The notes: a model not told the origin generated them from the letters alone. Shown: positions 20,352-31,724, numbered from the stretch's first letter. The stretch: DNA of 41,603 bases from Plicaturopsis crispa FD-325 SS-3 (GCA_000827205.1 KN832562.1:1324300-1365902), one strand, 5' to 3'. Made by a program: numbers and translations.

Positions 20352-21389
20352 ATGCCACCAGTATCTGACGACGTTTCGCCGGGTGATGTCAGACAGGCCC
20401 TCCTGCGATCTGCAGCATATTCCCGCACACTGAACCCCCGAAACATCGAGCATCTCTGGTACCCTTTATACGACGAAGTCCTCCGCAATCTGATCGGTGA
20501 CATCCCCACACTCGTCGTGGCAGCTCAGTACCCCGTGTGGCTCAACCCTACAGGAGCCAGGGCTGCAGCAGCCCCCGCGAATCTCGGCGCGGAGGAGGAG
20601 GGTCCGCGAGACGGAGATGCCCCCGACGAGGGTTTTCAAGTGTACTTCGGACCGGAACCCCCCACCGCCGATGGCGCGCCCGACGACGGCGACGATGGCG
20701 GCGAGGAGATGATGGAGCCTGGGTCCATCTCCGTTGCGGCCACTGCGCCCGCGCACCGCGGCGCCGCCTTCCCGGACTTCGCCATCGTGCGCCTACTGCC
20801 CGTAGACGCGTCCGACCACTGGCGCTACGAGGGCTGGCGCATCGCGGCCGTCGAACCGCAGATCTTCGTCGAACAGAAACGCTACATTTCTCGCAGCCTT
20901 CCGAACAGTGGTCATGCCGAGGCCTTTCGAGTGCGTTTTCTCGAGGCTGAGATGGATTTGTTGCGCCAGACTTGTATTGCCTTTGTCGAGCACCCGTCTA
21001 CGACAAAGATCATGGGTCTCAGCAGCTCGGGGCCATTCTGGCGGACGGCATGGTTTACCTTTCGTTCCCAGCGCAAGCGCTCCGACCCCAAGCTCGCGAC
21101 GGCCATCCGGGATCAAGACTATACCCAGTTGGCAAAATTCGTGAGGATAGACGGGTGGACAGATGCTGCCAAGATCGGGAGCCAATACTCTGATGAGCGA
21201 TTTCACAGGATCCGCCGACGATTCGAGAAGAAATATGGGGAAGACATGGTTATCGTTGAGAAACACAATGCAAAAGTACGTGAGCGGGAGGAAGCTATCA
21301 GGCAGGCGGAGGAGGAAGCGCGGCAGGCGCAACTAGAAGCGTCCAGGGCGAAGAGACGGCGTACGGGAGGGAAGAATGCGAGGCGGTGA
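20352..21389 (+). CDS. Unknown agaricomycete protein with PD-(D/E)XK nuclease-like motifs
   Basis: Intronless, 345 residues. The N-terminal 65 residues form one predicted helical unit (NIEHLWYPLYDEVL). Residues 66-138 are an acidic, Ala/Gly/Pro-rich linker. The central domain opens with FPDFAIVRLLP (Asp142) and, about 30 residues on, has IFVEQKR (Glu174, Lys176): the spacing and hydrophobic context of a PD-x(n)-E-x-K metal site. A conserved-looking SSSGPFWRTAWFTF follows, then a charged coiled-coil tail (about 295-330) ending in basic residues that could be a nuclear localisation signal (AKRRRTGGKNARR). Similar lineage-specific families exist in mushrooms. Whether the protein is an active nuclease is inference; no second acidic metal ligand was confirmed. 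Confidence 0.7.
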   Translation: MPPVSDDVSPGDVRQALLRSAAYSRTLNPRNIEHLWYPLYDEVLRNLIGDIPTLVVAAQYPVWLNPTGARAAAAPANLGAEEEGPRDGDAPDEGFQVYFGPEPPTADGAPDDGDDGGEEMMEPGSISVAATAPAHRGAAFPDFAIVRLLPVDASDHWRYEGWRIAAVEPQIFVEQKRYISRSLPNSGHAEAFRVRFLEAEMDLLRQTCIAFVEHPSTTKIMGLSSSGPFWRTAWFTFRSQRKRSDPKLATAIRDQDYTQLAKFVRIDGWTDAAKIGSQYSDERFHRIRRRFEKKYGEDMVIVEKHNAKVREREEAIRQAEEEARQAQLEASRAKRRRTGGKNARR

Positions 21390-21870
21390 GATTGAACTCC
21401 ATGTGAGTACTACAAGTATCATATACATATAGTATGAGATATGCATTGGCATAGCACTTTCAATCACTGCAAGGCGCGTCAGACCCGCAGGTTTTGGAGA
21501 ACATCGAATCTTGACTTTTTGGTTTTATTAGACTCGTTCAGCGCGCAGCGTGTAACAGCCTGAGAACGACGCTGCCAGTGGTGAGTCGGCGCAGAGGGTC
21601 AATGTATGTACATGTTTGTTTTCGAGGTCGCTGTCGGCCATACTGTTCCGAGCAAGATGCCGCTCACTACCACCACGAGTCTACGCTCTAGCTCCAAGAT
21701 AATTCAGTGATCATACTGTGATTGAAACCGTCGATTCTTCGCCGAAGAATGAACACTTAACGTGGGTTCACAGCAACACCCAAGCCTGCCCAAGTTCTAA
21801 CCATAGTACTACCTCCGAGTCCCGGATCGGACCAGTGCGGCATCAGTAAACCTCAACCTCCCTGAGTCAT

Positions 21871-21900
21871 CTGAAATCGTCTGAAATCAGACGATTTCAG
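21871..21900. repeat. Perfect hairpin with 14-bp arms
   Basis: CTGAAATCGTCTGA, then AA, then the exact reverse complement TCAGACGATTTCAG. A related half-copy (CTGAGTCATCTGAAATC) precedes it. It lies about 480 bp downstream of the PD-(D/E)XK-like gene; too far to be a simple terminator. Confidence 0.9.
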
Positions 21901-24900
21901 GCAGCCAGGCATTCAGACTGAGCTCTTAATCCAGTAGGTCCACTTTCTGGATTCAGCCCGCTCAGACAATGATTTTCAGAGCTCAGAACTTTCAGATATG
22001 CTTAATCCAGGTCCATTTCAGAAGGGGTCCTCCAATCCGGGATTTTCACTCGCAGCTTTCAGACAAAAAAGGACATGAAACAATGTATTACCAGGAAACA
22101 CTATCAAGTACAACATGTATCCTACTCGTACGAAAGGAACGGCCCTCGCTACAACATCACATCTCCTGTCCACCCTTGCGCGTTTGCGCGCATGCCGGCA
22201 GTCGCGTCGCTGTCTTCATGCGTTGACTCACCCTACGTGCATCTGCCTGTGCAGACCGATTCAGAGATGCAAGACATGCCGAGAATCTACGCATTCACAT
22301 CAGTAAGAGCACAGCATCAATGAAGTGTGGCCGCACCTGATCCTAGCACCGATGGACTCCGCGAATCGTCTATGCAGTAGGACACTGCGAGCCCTTCACA
22401 AGAGGAAGAGGAGTCAGTTATAATTCGAGGATGATAAGAAATAACGTACCGAAAGGATGCCGGCAGCCGGCTGCGATCAGTTTACATCGGTCGCGTTCAC
22501 AACATGAAGGCCGCAGGGGCACGGCGCCCCACACCAGCCCACACCTTGTCCGAATTGAGTCGGACGACTGCCTTGAACATGCTGGACGCATGCACGGCTA
22601 CTGTAAGCTGAGGGCGCCGGCCCCGGGTGGATTTTGACGGTGGTGGGCATGTGAGCTGGGCCAGGAGCAGTTGTGGGTGCCGGATACCGAGACAACGATA
22701 GATCTCGCGCTGGAGCGTCGAGAGGCACTGGAAACCGACGATGGAGTAGAGACTCAGACTAGAGAGAGAATCGAGATGGACGAGAGCTGGACGAGAGACG
22801 ACGTTGAGCGCGGACGTGGCACATCGGTTCAGTTGAAGCGGAGTTTCAATCAGCGCCACAGGCGCGGTGCATGCCCGATGTTTGACTTTAACCGCTCTCA
22901 TTGGAACTTTGCTGTCTACAATGACTATATACATCCTGCTGCTGCACGCTCGTCCCGCGGAGGCCACCCATAGGATCAAATGGCGAGCTTCGTCTAGCTG
23001 ATAGGTACCTGTCGCGGACCGTCGTGTACCCCAAGTCAGAGTGGGCGGGGACAACGCCTAGTGACGTGTTCCCGCAGCCCCGCCATTCAATATCACCCCG
23101 GGCCCCGCCATTATTGTTCAGCACTCCCCGACACCCTGTACTCTGACCACGGACGCCCGGAGCCACTGCTTTCCTGTGACCGGCTTCGTGTGCCTTCGCG
23201 TTGACGCGTTCGTTGGCACCCAGGCCGGAGGTTCTGTACTCAGGAAATAGTGGCATATACTAGTCGCGTCGCACATGTAGCTGTTAAACGGGGATCATCG
23301 GCCTGAAAATCGATAGTGAGTTTTACATGCCTTTCGAATATCTAGACTGTGAGCTAACGTCAAGATCTGCAGTGCAGGCCTTGTATCCAATGCGCTATGC
23401 AGCGTTTTGCGTGGTCGCGAACATCTCGAGAACGTGACTCGTGAAACACGGTTCATGAACCGTTGAACGTGTTTTGGCTTTCCGTCAACACCTGTCGACA
23501 TTTAATATACGAGTCAATACGACTTTCAAGCAATCAAATTCGTTTCGATATTCAGTCATATTCGGGATCGCTATTGAATATTGACCATTAGTAGTTGGCG
23601 GTCACTATTAGTATGTACCGCAAGAGCCATAGATCATCCGACTTTTCTTTTAAGTTCTCCTCTTGAGCATCTCCTGAGATTGCGTGAGTACTCTGGGTTG
23701 CGTCTGGGTTGCCTGGATTTGTTCGACTCTGTGTCGACTCTCTGGGTGACATATGAAAACTCTGAGTTCGAAAGTTGTCAGACCGTTCAGACATTTCCAG
23801 GTGGTCAGGCTCGTCCAGAGAATTTGAGATTTACTGATGGGCGCGCAGCTTTCCTGTTCTTTCTATGTTATCAGCTACTTAAGTAACCTACTACTAGTCG
23901 AATCTAGTGAATCAGAATGCGTAAGATAATTCAGGTATTCCGTCAGTAAGTAGAGGGTAGGAGTTCCTGTTAGCAGTATAAGTTTGGCAAAAAAAAACAA
24001 TGGACTCGGAGGAGGAAGCTGCAAGCAGCGCTCGCGAAGACCGGCACTGGGCGGGCCGGAACCATATCGGGGGCGGGATCATTGCTTCGGGCGCTTGTTG
24101 GAACGTTGGGCGCCTGTACTTACTACTTAGTCTCCACCGAGCGTCTGTCTCTCGACATCTCTTGCTTGCTACTTACCACCACCATCTGGCATTGCTAATC
24201 GCTCGAGACTGGCAATTTGAACGCTCTTTTCCGCTGTACGGGGGACCCGCGAATTTCTAGAACAGCTGTGATCCTCTTAGGCGGACTTTACCTCGACTTC
24301 GGACTCGAGCTCAGACCACTACCGTCGAGGATTAACGAGACGCTCAGAGACAAAGGCGTATACGGTATAGCAGCTTATGCAGCAGCTTCCCCATGGCTCT
24401 CTCTATCTACGAGCGTTGCGAACGGTGCACTCTCGACGTCGCTCGGAGGCGCTCTGGAACTTGCCGTTGACTTATTGCGGTCCGAGCGAGAATGGTGTGG
24501 CAGCGTGGGATGCTGGCCTCGCGCTCCTATAGGCACGTTGCGTGCTAGTGCTTTGGTTGCCTCGCAGATAGTATCTATGCATATGTATACCGCTGTTCAG
24601 CTCGTTGACATCGCACCGTCAAGACCGACTCCATTTTCTCCATAGTATGTGCGTCCGTCTATTCTTCATGCCACAGTGGCTTACAAGATCTAGCCACATA
24701 TCCAGTAGTATAGCGATCTGCGACGCCCCCTCATCTCCACCTCCCACGGAGGTCCCATGCTCCATAGCCTCGAACATCCGACCCTTCAACTGTAGCCTTT
24801 ATGGGGAGGATGCTACGCAGAAAGAGCGGCCCATAGATCGTTATCCGAATCGTTTGCCAGTACCAGTGCAATCCGATGGACGGCGTCCAAATATATCGCA

Positions 24901-25036
24901 CCGGTCCAACCTACGCCAAGCATAGAACACAAAGGAAGAAAACGTCGACCATTCATTCGTGCGTTCTTCGAGACTACGTATAGGGTGACAAGAGAAGCCT
25001 CCCTCGCCAGTGCACCGCTCCAGTGCAACATGACTC

Positions 25037-25075
25037 TGATTCGAGGATGCAACTTGATTCGAGGATGCAACATGA
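25037..25075 (+). repeat. Two copies of an 18-bp repeat
   Basis: TGATTCGAGGATGCAACT and TGATTCGAGGATGCAACA lie next to each other, followed by a decayed third start, TGACTCGAG. Confidence 0.8.
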
Positions 25076-25188
25076 CTCGAGTCGAGCAGGTCTGGGTCCT
25101 CCTCGAAGGTGGATTCATCTGCGAAAGGCTGCGTATGTGCAGCTATGATCGTCTTTGCGGCTCGTCGCTCTGACTAGTACTGCCTCCC

Positions 25189-25212
25189 ACAGAAGCTTCA
25201 ATGTGCGAAACT
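25189..25212 (+). promoter_or_regulatory. Element shared with the sedolisin promoter
   Basis: CCCACAGAAGCTTCAATGTGCGAA matches 13663-13686 upstream of the sedolisin gene at all but one of 24 positions. Both lie 220-400 bp upstream of a start codon in the same orientation. It may be a regulatory site or the edge of a dispersed repeat. Confidence 0.5.
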
Positions 25213-25367
25213 GCGTGTCATCGTACGAACGGGTCGTTTGGTATCGGTGTGTGTGCTCGCCCGACGAGCTTTTTTGTCTCGTACGACAGGGCTTCCTGCT
25301 CCACCAGCAGCGAGTCAAATGAACCCCAGAATACTCGGAGCACAGCAAAAGCATGCATGCCAACCGC

Positions 25368-25374
25368 TATAAAA
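25368..25374 (+). promoter_or_regulatory. TATA box of the MFS transporter gene
   Basis: TATAAAA, 62-68 nt before the ATG at 25436. Confidence 0.7.
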
Positions 25375-25435
25375 CACCCAGTAACGACGATTCTTACCGC
25401 TGTAACTTCCCCCTCCTGTGCGCAATAACACTCAA

Positions 25436-27592
25436 ATGCCCGCTCCTTCCGCAGCGCACGATGAGCCTGCTCCCGTGCAGCTCTCCGAGAAACCCTCGCC
25501 CAGCCCCAAGGACGTTCGGGACAAAGACGCAGACGTCGAAAGCGGCAGCGTCTCCACCGCACCACAGAACGACACCGACCCGTTCCCCGATGGCGGCTAC
25601 GGCTGGGTGTGCGTCCTCTGTTCCTTCATCTACCATTTCTTCGCTATCGGGTAAGTCCCCCCTCCCCCCCTTTCAAATAATGTTTTGGCTGGCACGCACG
25701 GAGCTCAATTATAATTATTCGGCGCAGGATCGAATCGAGCTGGGGCGTCTACCAACGCTATTTCTTCGACTCGGGCGTGTTCCCCGGCGCCTCGAACGCG
25801 CAGCTCGCGTGGGTCGGCTCGTTACAAGCCACGGGCGTGCCCGTAGCCGGCATGTGCGTCCTTCTCCCCATATACTTGATGACTGTGTGGGGACTTTGCG
25901 GCTGATTGAGGGACGGCGGGCACAGATTCGCGGGGGCGGTGACGCAGAGGATCGGGTATCGTCTTACGCTGCTGCTGGGCTCGTGCGTGATGGCGCTCGG
26001 GTTCGTGCTCGCGTCGTTCTCGACGCGTGTGTGGCATCTCTATCTCACGCAGGGTACGTTGGACTCTAAGCTTGTATATTGAACAGGCGTTCATGAATGA
26101 CATGTTTAGGGATTATTTTTGGATTGGGATCGGGTCTGGCGTATATTCCCGCCGTGTCTGTGATTTCTCAGTGGGTGAGCTGCGTTTTTTATTGGTGTTG
26201 GTTGGTGGTGGCTCATGCTTATTTGTGTGGAAATAATAGTTTGATAAACGTCGAGGTCAGCATTTTGCATCCCGTGTACGCATCCACGCACTGAAATTGT
26301 CCAAAAGGGCTAGCAACCGGTATCGCCGTCGGAGGAAGCGGTGCGCCGTTGTTTCGCTCCCATTTGAATGCGCGTTGAGCGAGCTGATCATATGCAGGTG
26401 TCGGAGGCGTCTTCCTCAGTCCTCTCACCCAGCTGTTCATAGACCGCCTGGGATTCCGCTGGGCCCTGCGCATCACCGGTCTCCTATCCCTCTGCGGTAC
26501 GCCTTCACCCTTCCTTCACGCGCGCTCCTCGACAATCACTTACTTACCCTCGCGCCTAGCCTTGTCCCTCGCGGGCCTCTTCGTGCGGACGCGGACTCAA
26601 AAAAGCGGCGGCGCGCAGAAGAAGAGCTGCGACCTGCGGTTAACGAGGGACGTGGTCTTCATATGCCTGTGCTCCGTAGGCGTGTTCAGCGGATTCGGGT
26701 TCTACACGCCGAGTTTCTACGTCCCAGGTCAGTACCCGCTCGTGCATCCGCATCCCTCTCCGCAGACTCACTCACTCACCCCAACTTGAACGCAGACTAC
26801 GCGACGAACAACCTCGGGCTGACCGCCGCCGACGGGGCGACCTCCGTCGCCCTCATTTCCGCGCTCTCCGCCCTCGGACGTGTCGTGCGTCCTCTCCCCC
26901 CTTCCCCCCATCGACGCATCATAGGTATGCTTACTACTACTACTACTGAACGCACAGATACTTGGACTGGTGGGCGACAAGTGCGGACACGTGAACGCGC
27001 TTGCGGTGTGCCAGGGCATGGGGGCCGTCGCGCAGATGGCGGTGTGGCCGTTCGCGCGCGGGCGCGCGGGGTTGATGGGTTTTTGTGCGCTGTATGGGTT
27101 CTTCTCGGGCGGGTTTGTTAGTCTGGTGAGTTCCCTCGCGATATCATACTCTCCATGGTGGACTCGTATCTGACTACGACTATGCAGTATCCGGTCGGTA
27201 AGCGACTTTCGTCGCGTTTCTTTGCATGGAGAGAGTTTGATGGCATTGGTCTGCGTGCAGTTGCGGCGGATATGTACGGCACGGAATACATCGCACACGT
27301 TACGGGGTGGCTATTTTCGGGGTACATCGTACGTCTCGCCCGTATTCACACACCGGTCAATCGTCGCTCACCACCTCCCCTTCGCTGTCTTGTATTTTGT
27401 CGATGATTTCAGCCAGGTACCCTGACCGCACCCCCGATAGCCGGCGCCCTGCTCGACAAGTACACGACGCACCCGGGCGGGCACATTAACTTCGTGCCAG
27501 CGCAGATGCTGAGCGGAGGGGCCATGGCGGCGGCTGCCTCGATGGCGGTGGTAGCGAAGTTGCTGCATGCACGCCGAGGTAGTTCGCGGTAG
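25436..27592 (+). CDS. MFS transporter, monocarboxylate (MCT/SLC16-like) type
   Basis: Thirteen exons: 25436-25650, 25728-25853, 25926-26053, 26110-26174, 26240-26255, 26308-26340, 26398-26496, 26560-26727, 26796-26884, 26958-27125, 27188-27197, 27261-27328 and 27413-27592; 454 residues, usual for the family. After a disordered acidic N-terminus comes the family signature DPFPDGGYGWVCVLCSF, starting the first membrane helix. Then follow SSWGVYQRYFF, a helix pair, GLGSGLAYIPAVSVISQWF, the charged loop DKRRGLATGIAVGGSG, and the second half starting near DLRLTRDVVFICLCS. Fungal members carry monocarboxylates, riboflavin, nicotinate-type acids or unknown solutes at the plasma membrane; the substrate cannot be read from sequence. 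Two exons are only 16 and 10 nt, yet the frame and family motif hold only if both are included. It converges with the beta-mannosidase gene. Confidence 0.88.
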
Positions 27593-27968
27593 AGCTCGAG
27601 AATGAGCAGGGCAAAGTTTCAACGGACTATCCTGGAGGACTGTTTTCAGTGGCTATCGCGTGGGCAGGCTTGGGGACATTAGCAATGTTGGACACGTCGG
27701 ACACTGCACGGACTTGGCACGGACAATGCGTACGGCACGAGCCAGCCCTCTTGCTGCTCCGCATGCCGTACTCCAATTATTTGGGACATTTGACACGCAT
27801 GTACATGCAGCCCTCTCCAAGCTCGAAGCTCACTCACCCCGAGTCAGCGTCTTGGTCGGAAGGTTTTTGCACCAATGAGCATGACAAGTCCTCATTAATT
27901 TTACACGCTGGCGTAAAGTAAGTACAGAAGAACGGACGAATACATGCTCGTAACACTTTCTCGAGCGA
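27593..27968. other. Convergent spacer
   Basis: 3' flanks of the MFS and beta-mannosidase genes. No gene is seen. Confidence 0.5.
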
Positions 27969-30900
27969 TCAGTGCGTGTTATTCCACAATGATCTGACCA
28001 CAAACTTCGACGAATCCGCCGCTACCGACGATGTCGCCGCATCCAACACGAACTTTACTGTCGAACACGATCCGTGAGCCGCGTGGAAAGTAGACGGTGA
28101 AAAATGAACTTACATGTACGGTCCATGCCAGGGACGAGGTAGAACCCATTCGACGGCAAACCGGTGATACTGTCGACAAAATACCCGATAGTCCCGTTCG
28201 GATGGTCGAGCCACGTCCACGGCGCAACGCCGCCCCGCGCAGAGAGCGTGAAGCTAAGATCGTCTGCCGCCTTCATGGTGATTTGGGGATCTAACAAGGT
28301 GGCATTGGCCAGGGAAGTCGGCGTGAACTACAAGCATGTCAGGAACTAGGCGAGGTGGAACAAGGATACTAAACGCACATATTGCTCGTTTACCATCGTC
28401 CCGCCCTTCGCTTTTGCGGTGACGTTCAGGTGCAGCCACACCTCGCTCGCATTCTTCCCCGAAGGAAGGATAGTGCTAAGGCCAGACGCTTCGTAGATCG
28501 CAGAATTATTGAGCGCCGGAACGGTGAACCCGTGCTTGCTGCTATTCAACGGCGTCCCCTTCCAGTCGTACCACGTCAGCTGCGCCACTCCCTGCGTCGC
28601 CACCAGCTCGTCTGACGACACCAGCACCTCTAGCGTCTCGTTATTCGGGTACCAGAACGGGCTAATCACCACCGGCTGGTACGCGCGCGCGATCCCGTAC
28701 TGCATCACCTTCCAGCGCCCGGAGTACTCGATCGCGGACCAGCTGACGCCCTGCCAGATGTCGTTGAGCTGCCACACGATGCTGCCGAGGTTGTGCTCGC
28801 CGCGCCCCGCGCCGCGGCGGTACCACGCGATCTGCGCGGTCGTCGTCATCGACTGGAATATCTGTGTGCTCCAGCACCACTGCGCGAAGGTGCGGTAGGA
28901 GTCGCTGGTGGAGGGCGTGGGTAGCCAGAGGGAGACGGCGTCCGTCATCTGCGACTGGCCCTGCCATGCGTTTGGGTTTGGGTACGTCAGGCCCCCGGCG
29001 GCGGGGTGGTGGTCTCGCGCTGCTACTGCGGTGGAGTTGAAGCTGAAGTCGCTAGGGTTCTCGAGGACGTCCGCCCAGCTGTATATTGAGGGCATCGAAT
29101 GAAATCTGGCGTGCAGAAGTCAGCATACACTTCGTGGGCTAGTGTATAGTCGTGACGAACCCGAATTCATTGACAAATCTGTGAGACGCGATCAGTCAAT
29201 GCGATGGTAAGAAGAGACATAATGCATACCGAGCTACTGGATATGAGCTGAGGTTGAACGCCTGCGTAGCGTCGTAGTTGTACCGCTCTTCCCTGGGAGA
29301 TAAGCACGCCGTCGACGGGGAGGCAAGGGCACGTACCGGCGTTCCCATAAAGCTCGCCTGGCGTGCCATTGTTGAACCGCAGCTCGTACGGGTCCAGGCT
29401 CAGCACGCCCTTCGTCGTCGAGCAGTCCGTGTACGCCACCTAAGGCCCCGAAAATTAGCATGCACCGAATGCGCAAGGAATCAAAACTCACTGAGTGTGT
29501 TTCCGACACGACGATATCGTGCAAGAAATCTCTGTACAGCGTCACGAACTACGAAAGGTCAGCACCCGCACACCACTCCGCCCCGCGGTCTCACTTACCT
29601 CATCGACCCAATGTTGCCCGTTCGGCACGAGGCCCGAATCATTCACATACAGCGCGATCGCCTCGTTCTCGTTTCCGCCCGCCCACTGCACATTGCTCGG
29701 GTGCCTGTTCACCCGTCGCACGTTCTGCCTTACCTCGGGCTCGATGGTCGCGAGGAGCCAGTCGTTCACAGGGTACAGCGCATCCGCAAAGATGAACTCG
29801 CTCCACGCAAGGATGCCCAGCTCGTCGCACAGACTATAAAAGTCATACCCGCCCCCCGCGGTGCCCGCGTCCGATGGCTGGTATATCCCCCCGCCCCACA
29901 CGCGCACCTACAGCCACGCGCGTGAGTAACGATAATCAACGACGGCTCGCGCGGGAGGCACGCACCATGTTCTGCCCGGACTTCTGGGCACTCTCGAGCA
30001 CCCAGCGCACCTTCCCCGGGTCGACGCGCGCGTAGAACGGGTCGAACGGGATCACGTTCGTGCCCTTCGTGTAGAACGCGACGCCGTTCACCTCGAAATG
30101 CCACTGGTCGCCCGGCGTGATCCCGCGCGCCGCCACCTCGTCCTTTCTGTACGGCGTCTGCACGAGCGACACCGTGCGGAAGCCCGTCGTTGTGTCGAAC
30201 TTCACCACGGCGCCTTGGGAGAGGGAGAGCGTGGTGGTGAGGTTGTACAGCTTTGGCGCGCCGAGGGTGTGTGGCCACCACCGCTCCTTCACTTTATTGT
30301 CCGCAAACGTCCATTCCACGCTCACCCGCTGCGTGCTGGGGGCGATGGGCGGGATCGCGAACTGCGTGCTCAGGCCGAGCTCGGGGAAGGCGAGCGCGAG
30401 CTTCGGGGCGCGCCACGTCGAAGCAGAGCGCACGTCGAACGTGACATTGACGACCCAGTCCGCAGACTCGACGGGCGGGCGCGCGAAGGACTGCCCGCGC
30501 TTGTAAATCTCGAGCGAGAAGTCGTCGATGAATACGGGAGCGGGCGGGGTGGTGGTGGAGCTATGGGGAGGGGAGATGGGCGGCGTGGCAGTGTCGGATG
30601 GGGATGGGGATGAAGAAGAGGAGTTTGAGCCGGATATGGTGACGAGGTATGCGGCTTTGAATATGCCGCTTGGGACGAATGCTGGGCCCTGCGGGGTAAG
30701 GCATGTTAGCGTCAGAGCATGGACTAATGGCAGGGAGTTCAACTGACCCAATCCCACCCGAAATCTGAGGAGGTTTTCCGAATCCATTGACGGACGTCGG
30801 GATACTCAAACTGCAAGAACAATATCAGTCACAGTTGCAGATGTCAACACAAGATACTTACGGCGTCCAGAGGGTTCAAAGGGTCAGCTTCTGCGTCAGG

Positions 30901-31505
30901 CCGAGTTGTCACGTTCTTTCCGTAGGTCCAGGCCGACTCAAACACGACGGTCAAGTTATTGTCCCCTCCAGAAGGCGAAGCGAGGGCGGCAGACACGTCG
31001 AAAACGTGCTGCTGGAATTGATTGTTTACCCATGCGACTGGATGGCCAGCCAAAGTCTGGACGGAACGCGGTCAATGGGATTCGATGATAGCACGCGTCA
31101 ATATCGCGACGCACGATGTTAGCGACGGTGTCAAGCCCGTAGAACACCAAAAGAGTCTTGTCCGAGGAATTCTGCGCGTGTTTGCTGGTGAAGGGAGACA
31201 GGTCTGCGGTATACGTCCAGTCGTGATCGGTGATCCACCTCTGCTTGAAATCTACCGCAGAAACGACGCGTCGTGAGTCGTGTCCAGTGCTGAGCGGGTT
31301 CGTGCTTACCGTTAATGCCTCGTAATGGGTCCTCGATCACGCCTGCACGCCATAGATCCAGGTGCGTTTGGGAGGGCACGCGTCCGGGCACGGTGATGGA
31401 GCCGTCTTCGTTCCGCAGCGTCCACTGCAGGTCTGAGAGCGAAAACGTGCTCGCCAGCCCGAGCACCGGGAGAGAGCAGACGAACAATGCACGGGGGAGC
31501 AGCAT
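27969..31505 (-). CDS. Secreted beta-mannosidase (glycoside hydrolase family 2)
   Basis: Thirteen exons, complement of 27969-28057, 28114-28327, 28379-29105, 29161-29178, 29230-29287, 29337-29439, 29492-29548, 29599-29907, 29966-30688, 30748-30810, 30862-31056, 31115-31251 and 31310-31505; 962 residues. A signal peptide (MLLPRALFVCSLPVLGLAS) is followed by the sugar-binding jelly-roll domain (DLQWTLRNEDGSITVPGRVP, WDWGPAFVPSGIF), an immunoglobulin-like domain and the TIM barrel. The barrel shows MVRVWGGGIY, CDELGILAWSEF, the acid/base Glu518 in WAGGNENE and the nucleophile Glu618 in FVNEFGFHSMPS; then LNDIWQG and C-terminal beta domains. Family enzymes remove terminal beta-mannose from mannan and manno-oligosaccharides. 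Oddities are a Ser/Pro/Thr low-complexity insertion (about residues 215-250) and an 18-nt exon that encodes the nucleophile itself. Many N-glycosylation sites (NNS, NAT, NNT) agree with secretion. Confidence 0.93.
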
Positions 31506-31542
31506 CGCGAAGAAGGCGGAGACATGATCGTGGTGGGATGTC

Positions 31543-31548
31543 TATATA
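31543..31548 (-). promoter_or_regulatory. TATA box of the beta-mannosidase gene
   Basis: TATATA on the minus strand, only about 38-43 nt upstream of the ATG at 31505, which implies a very short 5' UTR or a different start site. Confidence 0.5.
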
Positions 31549-31698
31549 ATGTATTTTACCCCGCATTTGTGGCGGATGATGGATCCGGGGCGCATGACCT
31601 GGAGTAACGGACGCTGCGAATCATTGAAAAGATGCCAACACTCACGAGACCTTCTTGTTGCCTTCTTGAGTACAAATTATCGCGCTAAGACACTCGAG

Positions 31699-31724
31699 CG
31701 ATCGGTACTGGTCGGTACCGATCG
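31699..31724. promoter_or_regulatory. Inverted repeat in the beta-mannosidase upstream region
   Basis: CGATCGGTAC, six bases, GTACCGATCG: perfect 10-bp arms, with CACTCG and CGAGTG further out on the two sides. About 195-220 bp upstream of the mannosidase ATG. It has the shape of a site for a dimeric DNA-binding protein, but no specific factor is implied. Confidence 0.45.

Larger units (their letters stand above)
21390..25435. other. 4-kb gene-free region
   Basis: Open frames are short, overlap in several phases and have no family motif. The region holds a perfect 14-bp-arm hairpin (21871-21900), CTCAGAC/TTTCAGA-rich sequence to about 22060, a 16-bp palindrome (23448-23463), a short 18-bp tandem repeat (about 25037-25075) and, at the right end, the promoter of the MFS gene. 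Confidence 0.5.

Noticed and set aside
22497-23256. Minus-strand frames of 122-185 codons
   Set aside because: Mixed composition, no motif, no splice-supported extension and no promoter signal.
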